Assembly (NCBI RefSeq): GCF_003634315.1
Contig: NZ_RBXL01000001.1
Coordinates: forward strand, 1,472,501-1,536,500
Direction of reading: 5' to 3'
Length of the DNA: 64,000 bases
DNA from: Thiocapsa rosea
Lineage (GTDB): Bacteria > Pseudomonadota > Gammaproteobacteria > Chromatiales > Chromatiaceae
In this document: piece after piece, positions 1 to 8,973 of the stretch
Layout of the letters: every line of letters begins with the position of its first letter
Numbering within the stretch: position 1 is the first letter of the stretch
Notes under the pieces: model-generated
What the model was told of the DNA's origin: nothing
The model's input: only the letters and a program-made list of their open reading frames with translations
Database searches by the model: none
Translations under genes and position numbers: made by a program

Positions 1-711
1 GAGGATCTCCTCGTTGTCGGCGGTCACCGTGAGGTTGTCCCTGATGACATTGCCGGCCTGCAGGGAACGGCGCAGGTCGCTCAGGTCGATTTGGTAGCCG
101 GCAAGCGCTTGGGGGTCCAACAGCACGCGCACGATCTGGGACGGCGCGCCGACGGTGTAGACGTCGCGCGTGCCGGGGACGCGCTTGATCTCCTGCTCGA
201 GCGCATGGGCGACCTGCCCCAGCTCGAAGGCGCCGACGTCCGGATCTTGGGACCAGAGCGTGGCGGTGATGATGGGAACATCGTCGATCCCTTTGGGTTT
301 GACGATCGGGGTGCCGACACCCAGGTTCGGCGGCAGCCAATCCTGATTGGCCAGCACCTTGCTGAAGAGCCGCACCACGGCGTCGGTATTGTCTTCGCCG
401 ACCCTATACTGGACGGTCACCACGGCCATGCCGGGGCGCGACACCGAGAAGACGTGCTCGATCCCCTTGATCTCGGAGAAGACCTGCTCGGCCGGTCCGG
501 CGACCAAGTGCTCGACCTCGCTCGCCGAGGCGCCCGGGAAGGGGATGAAGATGTCCGCAAAGGTGACGTTGATCTGCGGTTCTTCCTCGCGCGGCGTGAC
601 GAGGATCGCGAACAACCCGAGCAGCAGGCCGACGACGGCCAGCAGCGGGGTGATCTCGGTGTTCTGAAAACGCCGGGCGATGCTGCCCGAGATGCCGAGC
701 TGCTCAGCCAT
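1..711 (-). CDS. RND efflux permease, N-terminal part (cut by window edge)
   Basis: The minus-strand frame is open from the ATG at 711 to the window edge, giving about 237 residues of a normally ~1000-residue inner-membrane proton-driven exporter. The N-terminus reads MAEQLGISGSIARRFQN, then a first membrane segment (ITPLLAVVGLLLGLFAILV) and the porter-domain start with EEPQINVTF and an SEVEHLVAGPAEQ stretch typical of AcrB/MexF-like pumps. Its start overlaps the adaptor gene's stop by 8 bp, so the two are translated as one operon. The substrate cannot be deduced from this part. Confidence 0.85.
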   Translation of the reverse strand, partial: MAEQLGISGSIARRFQNTEITPLLAVVGLLLGLFAILVTPREEEPQINVTFADIFIPFPGASASEVEHLVAGPAEQVFSEIKGIEHVFSVSRPGMAVVTVQYRVGEDNTDAVVRLFSKVLANQDWLPPNLGVGTPIVKPKGIDDVPIITATLWSQDPDVGAFELGQVAHALEQEIKRVPGTRDVYTVGAPSQIVRVLLDPQALAGYQIDLSDLRRSLQAGNVIRDNLTVTADNEEIL

Positions 712-1780
712 GATCTTGTCCCGCCTCGGCGCTGCCGGCGCTCGACTGCGACTTCAAAGCGACGCCGGCAGCGATCGGGTCGAGCGCGACCCGCTCGCCT
801 TCGCCGAGTCCGGCGAGCACGACGACACCGCCCTCGACGGCCCGTCCGAGCCGGATCTGGCGAAAGCCGACTCGCCCGTCAGTGTCCACCACATAGACGG
901 CAGTCACCTCGGAGCGCTGCACGACCGCTTCCGAAGGGATCGTCAGCTCCTGCTTGGCGCCGATCTCGAAGGCGGTCTTCACGAACATGCCCGGAAAGAG
1001 GCCTTTCGTACCTTCCGGCAGATCCAGACGCACGGTGAAGGTGTTGGAGCCCATGTCCGCGAACGGAAAGATGGTGACCCGATCCGACTGGAGGATCTCC
1101 TCGGGACCCAGATAGATGCGCGCGGTTGCGCCCTCGCGGACCGAGGGGATGACACTCTGAGGAACGTCGACAATCACACGCAGCTGATCGAGCGAGATCC
1201 CGCTCATGACCTGCTGACCGGGGCTCGCCGTCTCGCCGACCTCGATATGGCGATGGGTCACGATGCCCGAGTAGGGGGCGCGGATCTGGGTGTATTCCAA
1301 CTGTTCCTGCGCCTGCTCGAGCCGTGCGGTGGCGGATTCGAGCTCGGCTTGGGCCGCGGCAAGATCCGCCTTCGCCTGATCCATGGCGGACTCGGAGACA
1401 TTTTTTTTCTCGAATAGACCGATGACGCGCGTGAACTCCTCCTGCGTCTGCTCCAATCGCGCCGAGGCGGACCGCAAATCGGCGGCCGCTTGGGCCACCC
1501 GCGCACGGTGCTCGGTATCCTTCAAACGTGCGACGATCACGTCCTTCTCGACGAAATCCTCCACATCGAACAGGATCTCTTGGACCTGGCCCGTGGTCTG
1601 TGCCGAGACGGTGGTGCGATTGATCGCCTCGACGATACCGTCGAGTCGGTATTCGCGCGGCAAGACCCGGTATTCAGCCGGTGCGGTGTCGAGGGCGGCG
1701 GTCTGGGCGGCCTGCAGGGTCGGCGCTGCAAGCACCGCAAGGCCGGCGAGTGCCGGTATCAGCCAGGGGACGAGGGGCAT
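704..1780 (-). CDS. RND efflux periplasmic adaptor (membrane fusion protein)
   Basis: This 358-residue protein has an N-terminal signal sequence (LIPALAGLAVLAAPTLQA), a barrel-sandwich/lipoyl half-motif around residues 55-90, an Ala/Glu/Gln-rich coiled-coil hairpin at about 90-165, and the returning lipoyl half with APYSGIVTHRHIEVGE. This is the usual HlyD/AcrA-type adaptor order and length. It would bridge the downstream permease to an outer-membrane channel; no channel gene is visible here. AGAGGA lies about 9 nt upstream of the ATG. The AT-rich stretch 1795-1845 upstream is the likely promoter region, but I cannot define the boxes. Confidence 0.9.
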   Translation of the reverse strand: MPLVPWLIPALAGLAVLAAPTLQAAQTAALDTAPAEYRVLPREYRLDGIVEAINRTTVSAQTTGQVQEILFDVEDFVEKDVIVARLKDTEHRARVAQAAADLRSASARLEQTQEEFTRVIGLFEKKNVSESAMDQAKADLAAAQAELESATARLEQAQEQLEYTQIRAPYSGIVTHRHIEVGETASPGQQVMSGISLDQLRVIVDVPQSVIPSVREGATARIYLGPEEILQSDRVTIFPFADMGSNTFTVRLDLPEGTKGLFPGMFVKTAFEIGAKQELTIPSEAVVQRSEVTAVYVVDTDGRVGFRQIRLGRAVEGGVVVLAGLGEGERVALDPIAAGVALKSQSSAGSAEAGQDHG

Positions 1781-2184
1781 GGTGGCGGTCCTCTAAAATA
1801 TTAGATTTTGCTTATATTAGCAGAATTTATTGGCAAAACAAGGCGATCGATGCGTTTTCCGGATCTCATGCCCAGTCGGCGCGTTACCGGGATCGGGGGC
1901 AGACACGCGCTGTCGCAATCCGATCGGAGGGTAGCAGAGGCGTGACGGTCGCCGGAGAATTTTCGGGTTGCGTCGGCATGCCCCGTCCTTCGGCCGCGCT
2001 GCGCATCCTGGCCTCGAGGCAACACTGGTGCCGAAGGCGTTGCACGGGGACAATAGGGCAAACAACAGAAACCCGGTCCTGCTCGCATGTCCGTGCACGA
2101 GCAGTCATGCCCCGATGGCGGGCCGTGCCGGAGAATCGAGACGCCGCCTCTCTGCGTGGGTCGGCGAGACCAGGAGGATAGCCC
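1781..2184. other. Divergent intergenic region, no gene seen
   Basis: This 404-bp stretch separates the divergent efflux operon and acyl-CoA synthetase gene. Bases 1795-1845 are strongly AT-rich and contain the imperfect palindrome GCTTATATTAGC, a plausible repressor or promoter site for the efflux operon. The remainder is GC-rich and I see no supported gene. Short open frames here have no family features. Confidence 0.4.
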
Positions 2185-4002
2185 GTGAGCCGATGGTCCG
2201 AGGACCTGATTCCGATCGACCGCGCCAAGACCCTGGACGGGCTCTTCGTTCAACGCGTCAGGCGCTCGCCGACGCGGGTTGCCTATCGCCATTTCGAGCG
2301 CGACGGCGGGTGGGCCGAGCTGACCTGGGCCGAGACGAGCGAGCGTGCAGCACGCTGGCATCGGGCGCTCGCGGGCGAGACACTCGAAAGCGGGGACCGG
2401 GTCGCCATCCTGCTGCGCAACTGTCCGGATTGGGTGGTGTTCGATCAGGCAGCGCTGTCGCTCGGGCTGGTCACGGTGCCACTCTACACGGATGATCGGG
2501 CCGAGAACGCGGCCTATATCCTGCAGGATGCCGCGGTCAAGCTGTTGCTGATCCACGATGCCGGGCGTTGGAAGCGGCTGGCCGAAAGTCTCGGCGATGC
2601 GCCCTTCCCGACGCGCGTCGTGATCCTGGAGTCGAGTCCCGCGGCACGCGAGATCGCGGCGGCGGATCCGCGGGTGGTGATCGCCGAGGATTGGCTTCCG
2701 GAGACGGCGCCCGAGCTTGTGCAACGTGACGGCGATCCGGATGCCTTGGCGACCATTGTCTACACCTCGGGCACCACCGGGCGCCCCAAGGGCGTGATGC
2801 TCAGCCACCGCAACATCCTGGGCAACGCCCATGGCGCACTGACCGTGATCGATTGCTATCAGGAAGATCGGTTTCTCTCCTTTCTGCCGCTGTCCCACAT
2901 GCTCGAACGCACGGGCGGCTATTACCTGCCGATGATGGCCGGAGCAACGGTTGCCTTTGCGCGCTCGATCGCGCAGCTCGCCGAGGATATGCAGAGTATT
3001 CGTCCCACCGTCATCATCGCCGTCCCGCGGGTCTTCGAGCGGGTCCACCAGCGCATCCAGGACCAGTTGGAGGCTCGCCCGGCGCCTGCGCGCTGGCTGT
3101 TCCGGCTCGCCGTCGCCGCGGGGTGGCGGACCTTTCTGCGTGCGCAAGGGCGCGGCGGCTGGCACCCTTTGATGCTGCTCTGGCCGTTGCTGCGCCGCAA
3201 GGTCGCCGATCAAGTCCTCGCCAAGCTCGGTGGAGCGCTGCGTGTCGCCGTAAGTGGCGGTGCGCCCCTGCCGGCCCCGGTCGCGCACACCTTCATCGGT
3301 CTGGGATTGCCCCTGCTGCAGGGCTACGGCTTGACCGAGACCAGTCCCGTCATCAGCTTCAATCCGCTCAACGACAATATCCCGGAAAGCGTGGGTGTGC
3401 CGCTGCGTGGGCTTCAGTTGCGCATCGGGGCACAGGACGAGCTGCTCGTGAAGGGCGAGAACGTGATGCTCGGCTACTGGAACAACCACGCGGCCACCGC
3501 CCGGGTGCTGACGCATGACGGTTGGCTGCACACCGGCGATCAGGTGCGTCTGGAGCACGGACACATCTACATCACCGGACGCCTCAAGGACATTCTGGTC
3601 TTGTCCAACGGCGAGAAGGTCCCGCCCGCCGACCTCGAGATGGCGATCGCGATGGACCCTTTGTTCGAGCAGGTGGTTGTACTCGGCGAGGGGCACTCCT
3701 ATCTCACGGCGTTGTTGGTGTTGAACGCAGACCTCTGGCCCGGACTCGCGCGCGAGCATGGCCTGGATCCCGAGCGCTCGGAAAGCCTGCGCGACGCTCG
3801 GCTCAACAAGCTGATCCTCCAGCGGATACGCTCGGCGCTACACGATTTTCCGGGGTATGCCAAGATCCGGCGCGTGACCCTGACGCTTGAGCCCTGGTCC
3901 ATCGACAACGGCCTGCTGACGCCGACCATGAAGGTGAAGCGCGCCATGGTGGTCACACGCTATCGCGACGAGATCGAGGGGATGTACGGGATGGATGCCT
4001 GA
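2185..4002 (+). CDS. Long-chain acyl-CoA synthetase (AMP-binding family)
   Basis: This 605-residue adenylate-forming enzyme activates fatty acids to acyl-CoA via an acyl-AMP intermediate. The phosphate-binding loop YTSGTTGRPKG is at about residues 191-201, the adenine-binding motif GYGLTETSPV near 380, HTGD near 448 and the hinge GRLKD near 465. The length fits bacterial FadD15-like synthetases rather than the ~560-residue FadD. The start is GTG, chosen because AGGAGG sits about 8 nt upstream. It appears to be transcribed alone. A repeat end (TAAACCGCGTCC) begins 2 nt after the stop. Substrate chain length is not predictable from sequence. Confidence 0.9.
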   Translation: MSRWSEDLIPIDRAKTLDGLFVQRVRRSPTRVAYRHFERDGGWAELTWAETSERAARWHRALAGETLESGDRVAILLRNCPDWVVFDQAALSLGLVTVPLYTDDRAENAAYILQDAAVKLLLIHDAGRWKRLAESLGDAPFPTRVVILESSPAAREIAAADPRVVIAEDWLPETAPELVQRDGDPDALATIVYTSGTTGRPKGVMLSHRNILGNAHGALTVIDCYQEDRFLSFLPLSHMLERTGGYYLPMMAGATVAFARSIAQLAEDMQSIRPTVIIAVPRVFERVHQRIQDQLEARPAPARWLFRLAVAAGWRTFLRAQGRGGWHPLMLLWPLLRRKVADQVLAKLGGALRVAVSGGAPLPAPVAHTFIGLGLPLLQGYGLTETSPVISFNPLNDNIPESVGVPLRGLQLRIGAQDELLVKGENVMLGYWNNHAATARVLTHDGWLHTGDQVRLEHGHIYITGRLKDILVLSNGEKVPPADLEMAIAMDPLFEQVVVLGEGHSYLTALLVLNADLWPGLAREHGLDPERSESLRDARLNKLILQRIRSALHDFPGYAKIRRVTLTLEPWSIDNGLLTPTMKVKRAMVVTRYRDEIEGMYGMDA

Positions 4003-4004
4003 TC

Positions 4005-4062
4005 TAAACCGCGTCCAGAGTGAGATGCTCACTTTACGAGTGAGCTCGGCGTTCGGCGCATC
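4005..4062 (+). repeat. Half copy of the TAAACCGCG element
   Basis: One terminus of the dispersed 84-86 bp element starts 2 nt after the acyl-CoA synthetase stop: TAAACCGCGTCCAGAGTGA. It matches the reverse complement of the copy at 26828-26911 for about 20-25 positions. No clear second terminus is seen about 85 bp on, so this copy is degenerate or truncated. The following CTCAC-TTTACGA-GTGAG hairpin could help end transcription. Confidence 0.55.
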
Positions 4063-4073
4063 CACGGCCCTTC

Positions 4074-4102
4074 TTGATTGCGCGGCGTGCAGCGCCTACA
4101 CT
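4074..4102 (+). promoter_or_regulatory. Predicted sigma-70 promoter of tRNA-Gly
   Basis: TTGATT (4074-4079) and TACACT (4097-4102) are separated by exactly 17 bp. The expected start point is about 5 nt before the mature tRNA 5' end. Confidence 0.6.
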
Positions 4103-4113
4103 AACCCATCAAA

Positions 4114-4187
4114 GCGGGTGTAGTTCAATGGTAGAACTTCAGCTTCCCAAGCTGATAGCGTGGGTTCGATTCCCATCACCCGCTCCA
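4114..4187 (+). tRNA. tRNA-Gly (anticodon CCC)
   Basis: The 74-nt sequence folds as a standard tRNA. The acceptor stem is GCGGGTG/CACCCGC, the T-loop motif is GGTTCGATTCC, the anticodon arm is TCAGC-TTCCCAA-GCTGA with anticodon CCC, and CCA is encoded at the 3' end. It closely resembles the gammaproteobacterial tRNA-Gly(CCC). Confidence 0.95.
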
Positions 4188-4242
4188 TCTTCCCCCGCTC
4201 TGCACCCCGCTTCCGCGGCGATCATGCCGGTCCCGTAGCCCC

Positions 4243-4569
4243 ATGCAACGACTCTATCAGGCCCGAGATCGCATCGAGGCCCAACTCCTGTTGGACTTTT
4301 TGGATCGGCATCTCGTCGAAGCCGTCATCTTGGGCGACTATCTCGCGGGTGCCGCGGGTGGCTTGCCTGCCGACATCGGTCCTACGCTCTGGCTCGTGGA
4401 GGACGACGACCTCGAACGCGGCCGCGAGCTGCTCAGCCGATTTCAGGCCGATGCGCGGCGTCCGAGCAGCACCGCAACCTGGTATTGCAGCGGTTGCGAA
4501 GAGTCCGTGGACGGCGATTTCGATGTCTGCTGGAACTGCGGACAGGCGCGCGAAGAGGCTGGATCGTGA
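4243..4569 (+). CDS. DUF2007-type protein with C-terminal zinc ribbon
   Basis: The 108-residue protein has an N-terminal ~70-residue ferredoxin-like DUF2007 fold ([20 protein letters not shown]... then [13 protein letters not shown]). Its C-terminus carries two CxxC-type pairs, WYCSGCEE and CWNCGQ, that should bind one zinc. DUF2007 proteins are annotated as putative signal-transducing proteins, but no biochemical role is established. It lies between tRNA-Gly and mutY on the same strand, 43 bp before mutY, so it may share a transcript with mutY. Confidence 0.8.
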   Translation: MQRLYQARDRIEAQLLLDFLDRHLVEAVILGDYLAGAAGGLPADIGPTLWLVEDDDLERGRELLSRFQADARRPSSTATWYCSGCEESVDGDFDVCWNCGQAREEAGS

Positions 4570-4612
4570 AGGCGACAGCCCCGTCTCCTCGCACCGAGGA
4601 TGGGGAGAGGCG

Positions 4613-5719
4613 ATGAGCGCAGGCCCCTCGGTGTGGTTCAGCGAGGCCGTGCTCGGCTGGTTCGATCGGCACGGGCGCAAGGACCTGCCCTGGCAGCGCG
4701 ACCCGACGCCTTACCGGGTCTGGGTCTCGGAGATCATGCTCCAGCAGACGCAGGTCGCGGTCGTGATCCCCTATTTCGAGCGTTTCGTCGCGCAGTTTCC
4801 GACGGTGGCGGACCTTGCCGAGGCGCCGGAGGATCGCCTGATGGCCCTCTGGTCCGGGCTCGGCTACTACGCCCGCGCCCGCAATCTCCATCGTGCCGCC
4901 GGTCTGATTCGCGATCTGCACGGCGGCGTCTTCCCCGCAACGATCGAGCCCTTGCTCGCGCTCCCCGGCATCGGCCGCTCCACGGCCGGTGCGGTGCTCT
5001 CGCTCGCCTTGGACCAGCCCCATCCGATCCTCGACGGCAACGTGAAGCGGGTGCTCGCGCGTGCCTTCGGCGTCGAGGGTTGGCCCGGCCAAGGTGCTGT
5101 CCTCGATCGGCTCTGGACACTGGCCGAGCGGCTGACGCCGGCGAACCGGGTCGGCGCCTACAACCAGGGCATGATGGATCTGGGCGCCACGCTCTGCACC
5201 CGTCGCGCCCCGGCCTGCGAGCGCTGTCCGGTCTCGGAGCGGTGTGTTGCGCGCCGCTCGGGCCGTCAGACCGAGCTCCCGACACCCCGCCCGCGCCGCA
5301 ACCCGCCGGAGCGCGAAACCCTGATGCTGATCCTCGTCGATCCGGCCGGGGAGATCCTGCTGGAGCGTCGGCCCAAGAGCGGGATCTGGGGCGGACTTTG
5401 GAGTCTGCCCGAGATTGCGCCGGACGCCGATCCGCGCGACTGGTGTCTCGCTCGCCTCGGTGTTGCGCCCGCGCGGGTTGAAATGATCGGGGCACGCCGT
5501 CACACCTTCTCCCACTTCAATCTGGATATCCGGATCGCACTCGTGCAGCTCGACGCGACACCCGCTCGCGTTGCCGACGACGCCGATCGGCGCTGGCTGA
5601 ACCGTGCCGATCTCGCTTCTCTCGGTACGCCCGCGCCGGTGAAAGGCATCCTGGACCACTTTCTAGCCGGCCGAGCGCAACCGCCCGTTCGTGCGCAACC
5701 ACACGGAGACGTCTCATGA
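4613..5719 (+). CDS. mutY: A/G-specific adenine DNA glycosylase MutY
   Basis: MutY removes adenine mispaired with 8-oxoguanine. The 368-residue protein contains the helix-hairpin-helix [15 protein letters not shown], the catalytic aspartate in [12 protein letters not shown], and an iron-sulfur cluster loop with the expected spacing C-x6-C-x2-C-x5-C ([17 protein letters not shown]). A C-terminal NUDIX-like 8-oxoG recognition domain follows, with a histidine-rich turn [10 protein letters not shown]. The frame stays open upstream to 4160, but homology starts at the ATG at 4613 ([22 protein letters not shown]). It overlaps yggX by 4 bp, a conserved gammaproteobacterial pairing. Confidence 0.97.
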   Translation: MSAGPSVWFSEAVLGWFDRHGRKDLPWQRDPTPYRVWVSEIMLQQTQVAVVIPYFERFVAQFPTVADLAEAPEDRLMALWSGLGYYARARNLHRAAGLIRDLHGGVFPATIEPLLALPGIGRSTAGAVLSLALDQPHPILDGNVKRVLARAFGVEGWPGQGAVLDRLWTLAERLTPANRVGAYNQGMMDLGATLCTRRAPACERCPVSERCVARRSGRQTELPTPRPRRNPPERETLMLILVDPAGEILLERRPKSGIWGGLWSLPEIAPDADPRDWCLARLGVAPARVEMIGARRHTFSHFNLDIRIALVQLDATPARVADDADRRWLNRADLASLGTPAPVKGILDHFLAGRAQPPVRAQPHGDVS

Positions 5720-5988
5720 CTCACATGGTTCACTGCGTCAAGCTCGGCCGCGAGGCCGAGGGCCTGGATCGGGCGCCCTATCCGGGCGAACTCGGCAAGC
5801 GCATCCACGCCAATGTGTCCAAGCAGGCCTGGCAGGACTGGCTGCGCCACCAGACCATGCTGATCAACGAGAATCGCCTGAGTCCGATGGATCCCAAGTC
5901 ACGCAAATTTCTCGAAGAGCAGATGGATAAATATTTCTTCGGCGAAGGCGCGGAGATGCCCGAGGGTTACGTCCCGCCGAAAAGCTAG
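5716..5988 (+). CDS. yggX: Fe(II)-trafficking / oxidative damage protection protein YggX
   Basis: The protein has 90 residues, the usual size. It shows the family signature [20 protein letters not shown] near the start and the central [17 protein letters not shown]. YggX protects iron-sulfur clusters from oxidative damage and pairs functionally with MutY. Translation is coupled to mutY through a 4-bp overlap. An alternative start at 5725 (MVHCVKL) would match some homologues better at the N-terminus. Confidence 0.95.
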   Translation: MTHMVHCVKLGREAEGLDRAPYPGELGKRIHANVSKQAWQDWLRHQTMLINENRLSPMDPKSRKFLEEQMDKYFFGEGAEMPEGYVPPKS

Positions 5989-6029
5989 CGGAGCGGCGCG
6001 GAGAATCCGAGACCGTCCGAAATTATTTT

Positions 6030-6096
6030 CGTTGTCGTTGTCGTTGTCGTTGTCGTAATCGACCATCGATACGACCACGATTACGACAACGACAAC
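6030..6096. repeat. GTTGTC-hexamer inverted repeat, copy 1
   Basis: Four or more GTTGTC units followed by GTAATCG (6030-6061) face an inverted copy, CGATTACGACAACGACAAC (6078-6096). The result is a long hairpin with a loop of about 16 nt, 40 bp after yggX. A near-identical pair of arms occurs at 51613-51760. It may act as a transcript end or may be a mobile palindromic element. Confidence 0.7.
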
Positions 6097-6202
6097 AAGC
6101 GGTCTCGAAACATCTGCCGTGCTGCACCATCAGCGTTCGCCGGCAATCCGAACGGGGCCGGCCGCCGATCCGAGCGCTTCGGTCTTGTCGTGAACACCCG
6201 CC

Positions 6203-6231
6203 TTGCCGATCCTCCCTTGCGTTGTTAGATT
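6203..6231 (+). promoter_or_regulatory. Predicted promoter of the mreB operon
   Basis: TTGCCG (6203-6208) and TAGATT (6226-6231) are 17 bp apart, about 100 bp upstream of mreB. This is the best sigma-70-like pair in the 340-bp gap between yggX and mreB. Confidence 0.45.
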
Positions 6232-6233
6232 AG

Positions 6234-7376
<1,143 letters not shown>

Positions 7377-7434
7377 TCCCATCAAACCGCTGTTCATTCG
7401 CGGTCCGTCGCCCGCCCTCCGGGTCACCCTGGCT

Positions 7435-8283
7435 GTGGTATGCGCGCTGGGCCTAATCATCGCCGACCACCGGTTCGACCATCTCGACCGCGTGCGCTCG
7501 CTATTGTCCGTTTTGGCCCATCCGCTGCATTTGGCCGTGAACGTGCCGTCCGCACTCATCCGCTCCACGCAGGAGCAGCTCACGGACGCAGCACAGCTGC
7601 GGACCCTGAATGCCGCACTGAATCGCGAAAACCTGCTGCTGAAGGCTCGCCTGCAGCAGTTCGAGTCGCTCGAGGCCGAGAACATGCGATTGCGCGACCT
7701 GCTAGGCTCGTCGTTCAACATCGGCGAGCGGGTGCTCATCGCGGAGATCCTCGCGGTGGATCTCACGCCCTCGCGGCAGCTGGTGATGGTGAACAAAGGG
7801 ACAAGCTCGGGCGTCTTCGTGGGGCAGCCGGTGTTGGATGCCAATGCCGTGATGGGACAGGTGATCCGCACCAATCCCTTCTCGTCTATTGTGCTGCTGA
7901 TCACCGACTCGGATCATTCACTCCCGGTGGAGGTCAATCGCAACGGTCTGCGCAGCATCGCCGCCGGGTCAGGCGTGGGACAGGAGCTGGAGCTGCTTTA
8001 CATCCCCAAGAATGCCGATATCCGCGAGGGCGATCTGCTGGTCACATCGGGGATGGGCGAGCGCTTTCCGCCGGGCTACCCGGTGGCGCGGGTCACGACG
8101 GTGCGTCAGGATCCGGATAATCCCTTTACCACCGTGCTGGCCGAGCCAACCGCCCGGCTTGACCGCAGCCGCGAGGTCCTGTTGGTCTGGACCCTCGATC
8201 CGCAGATGCGCCAGCAAGCCCTCACCGACGCCGAGCCGGGCGCCGAAACGAGTGCCGAGACGCGCAAAGGCGCCGTACGATGA
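7435..8283 (+). CDS. mreC: Rod shape-determining protein MreC
   Basis: MreC is a bitopic membrane protein whose periplasmic part links MreB to PBP2. After the membrane helix the protein shows a coiled coil (about residues 45-80, ending ENMRLRDLLG) and the two beta-domains of the MreC fold. GTG at 7435 is the first canonical start, but it falls inside the membrane helix. The same frame upstream to 7381 reads IKPLFIRGPSPALRVTLAV, which matches the usual MreC N-terminus (E. coli MKPIFSRGPS). The true start is therefore probably an ATC or CTG codon near 7381. The gene overlaps mreD by 4 bp. Confidence 0.9.
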   Translation: MVCALGLIIADHRFDHLDRVRSLLSVLAHPLHLAVNVPSALIRSTQEQLTDAAQLRTLNAALNRENLLLKARLQQFESLEAENMRLRDLLGSSFNIGERVLIAEILAVDLTPSRQLVMVNKGTSSGVFVGQPVLDANAVMGQVIRTNPFSSIVLLITDSDHSLPVEVNRNGLRSIAAGSGVGQELELLYIPKNADIREGDLLVTSGMGERFPPGYPVARVTTVRQDPDNPFTTVLAEPTARLDRSREVLLVWTLDPQMRQQALTDAEPGAETSAETRKGAVR

Positions 8284-8768
8284 CCGACGCTCCGCCGCGC
8301 GGCGGCTGGCTGATCCTCGCCAGTGTGCTGGTCGCCCTGTTCCTTTCCATCCTGCCCATGCCGGCCGGGATCGATGCCTTCAGGCCACCCTGGGTCGCGC
8401 TCGTGACGCTCTATTGGTGCCTGACCGTGCCCGAGCGCTTCGGGGTCTTTTCGGCCTTCGCCGCGGGTTTGGCCTTGGATGTCGCCTCGGGATCTTTGTT
8501 CGGGCAGCATGCGCTGGGGCTCTCGCTCGTCGCCTATGCCGCGGTCGAGCTGCATCAACGGATCCGACTTTTCCCCTTGTGGCAACAGTCGCTCTTCGTG
8601 TGGGTCCTGTTGCTGGTCGAGCGGCTGCTCAACCTGTGGGTCGTGGCGGCAACCGGCCAGCCGATACCCTCCCTGGTCTACTGGGTGTCGACCCTGCTGG
8701 GTCTGCTGCTCTGGCCCTGGCTCTTCGTGATCCTAAGCGATCTCGGACGCCGTGTCGGTTTGGTCTAA
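8280..8768 (+). CDS. mreD: Rod shape-determining protein MreD
   Basis: The 162-residue integral membrane protein has about five hydrophobic segments, the family's usual size and topology, and completes the MreBCD module. Motif-like parts are FRPPWVALVTLYWCL and GLALDVASGSLFGQHAL. Its ATG overlaps the mreC stop by 4 bp. Its TAA stop is also the first three bases of a TAAACCGCGCC repeat element (8766-8850), so insertion of the element defines, or has replaced, the original C-terminus. Confidence 0.93.
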   Translation: MTDAPPRGGWLILASVLVALFLSILPMPAGIDAFRPPWVALVTLYWCLTVPERFGVFSAFAAGLALDVASGSLFGQHALGLSLVAYAAVELHQRIRLFPLWQQSLFVWVLLLVERLLNLWVVAATGQPIPSLVYWVSTLLGLLLWPWLFVILSDLGRRVGLV

Positions 8769-8850
8769 ACCGCGCCCGGCGCGGTACGCGAGGTTCTTGG
8801 ATGGGATCGGCCCCGCCGGACTTGTCGACCTCTGGAGTCGGCGCGGTTTA
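8766..8850 (+). repeat. 85-bp TAAACCGCG element, left member of a pair
   Basis: The copy starts TAAACCGCGCCCGGCGCGGTA and ends GGAGTCGGCGCGGTTTA. Its first three bases are the mreD stop codon. The left part shares the pattern GCGGTA...TTGGATGGGATCGGC with the copy at 54018-54107 read in reverse. A 38-bp AT-rich spacer separates it from a second copy. Confidence 0.8.
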
Positions 8851-8888
8851 AAATATTAAAAAATATATGATTTTGAATTTGACATCCT

Positions 8889-8973
8889 TAAACCGCGCCG
8901 ACTCCAAGGCTGATGGGACCCGCAAAGGCAAGATCCGCCCACCGACCTCGACCGTCACTCCGAGCGCGGTTTA
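8889..8973 (+). repeat. 85-bp TAAACCGCG element, right member of a pair
   Basis: The copy starts TAAACCGCGCCGACTCCAAGG and ends CGAGCGCGGTTTA, directly abutting the mrdA ATG at 8974. Its left 17 bases are the reverse complement of the right end of the preceding copy, so the pair can form a stable hairpin around the AT-rich spacer. Confidence 0.8.

Noticed and set aside
1801-3759. 652-codon minus-strand open frame
   Set aside because: It is antisense to the acyl-CoA synthetase, has no family features, and its composition (Arg, Gly, His, Gln rich) is typical of GC-rich shadow frames.
6030-6062. CRISPR-like short repeats (GTTGTC)n
   Set aside because: The unit is 6 bp without spacers; it is a simple tandem repeat forming a hairpin arm. 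No CRISPR array is seen in the window.
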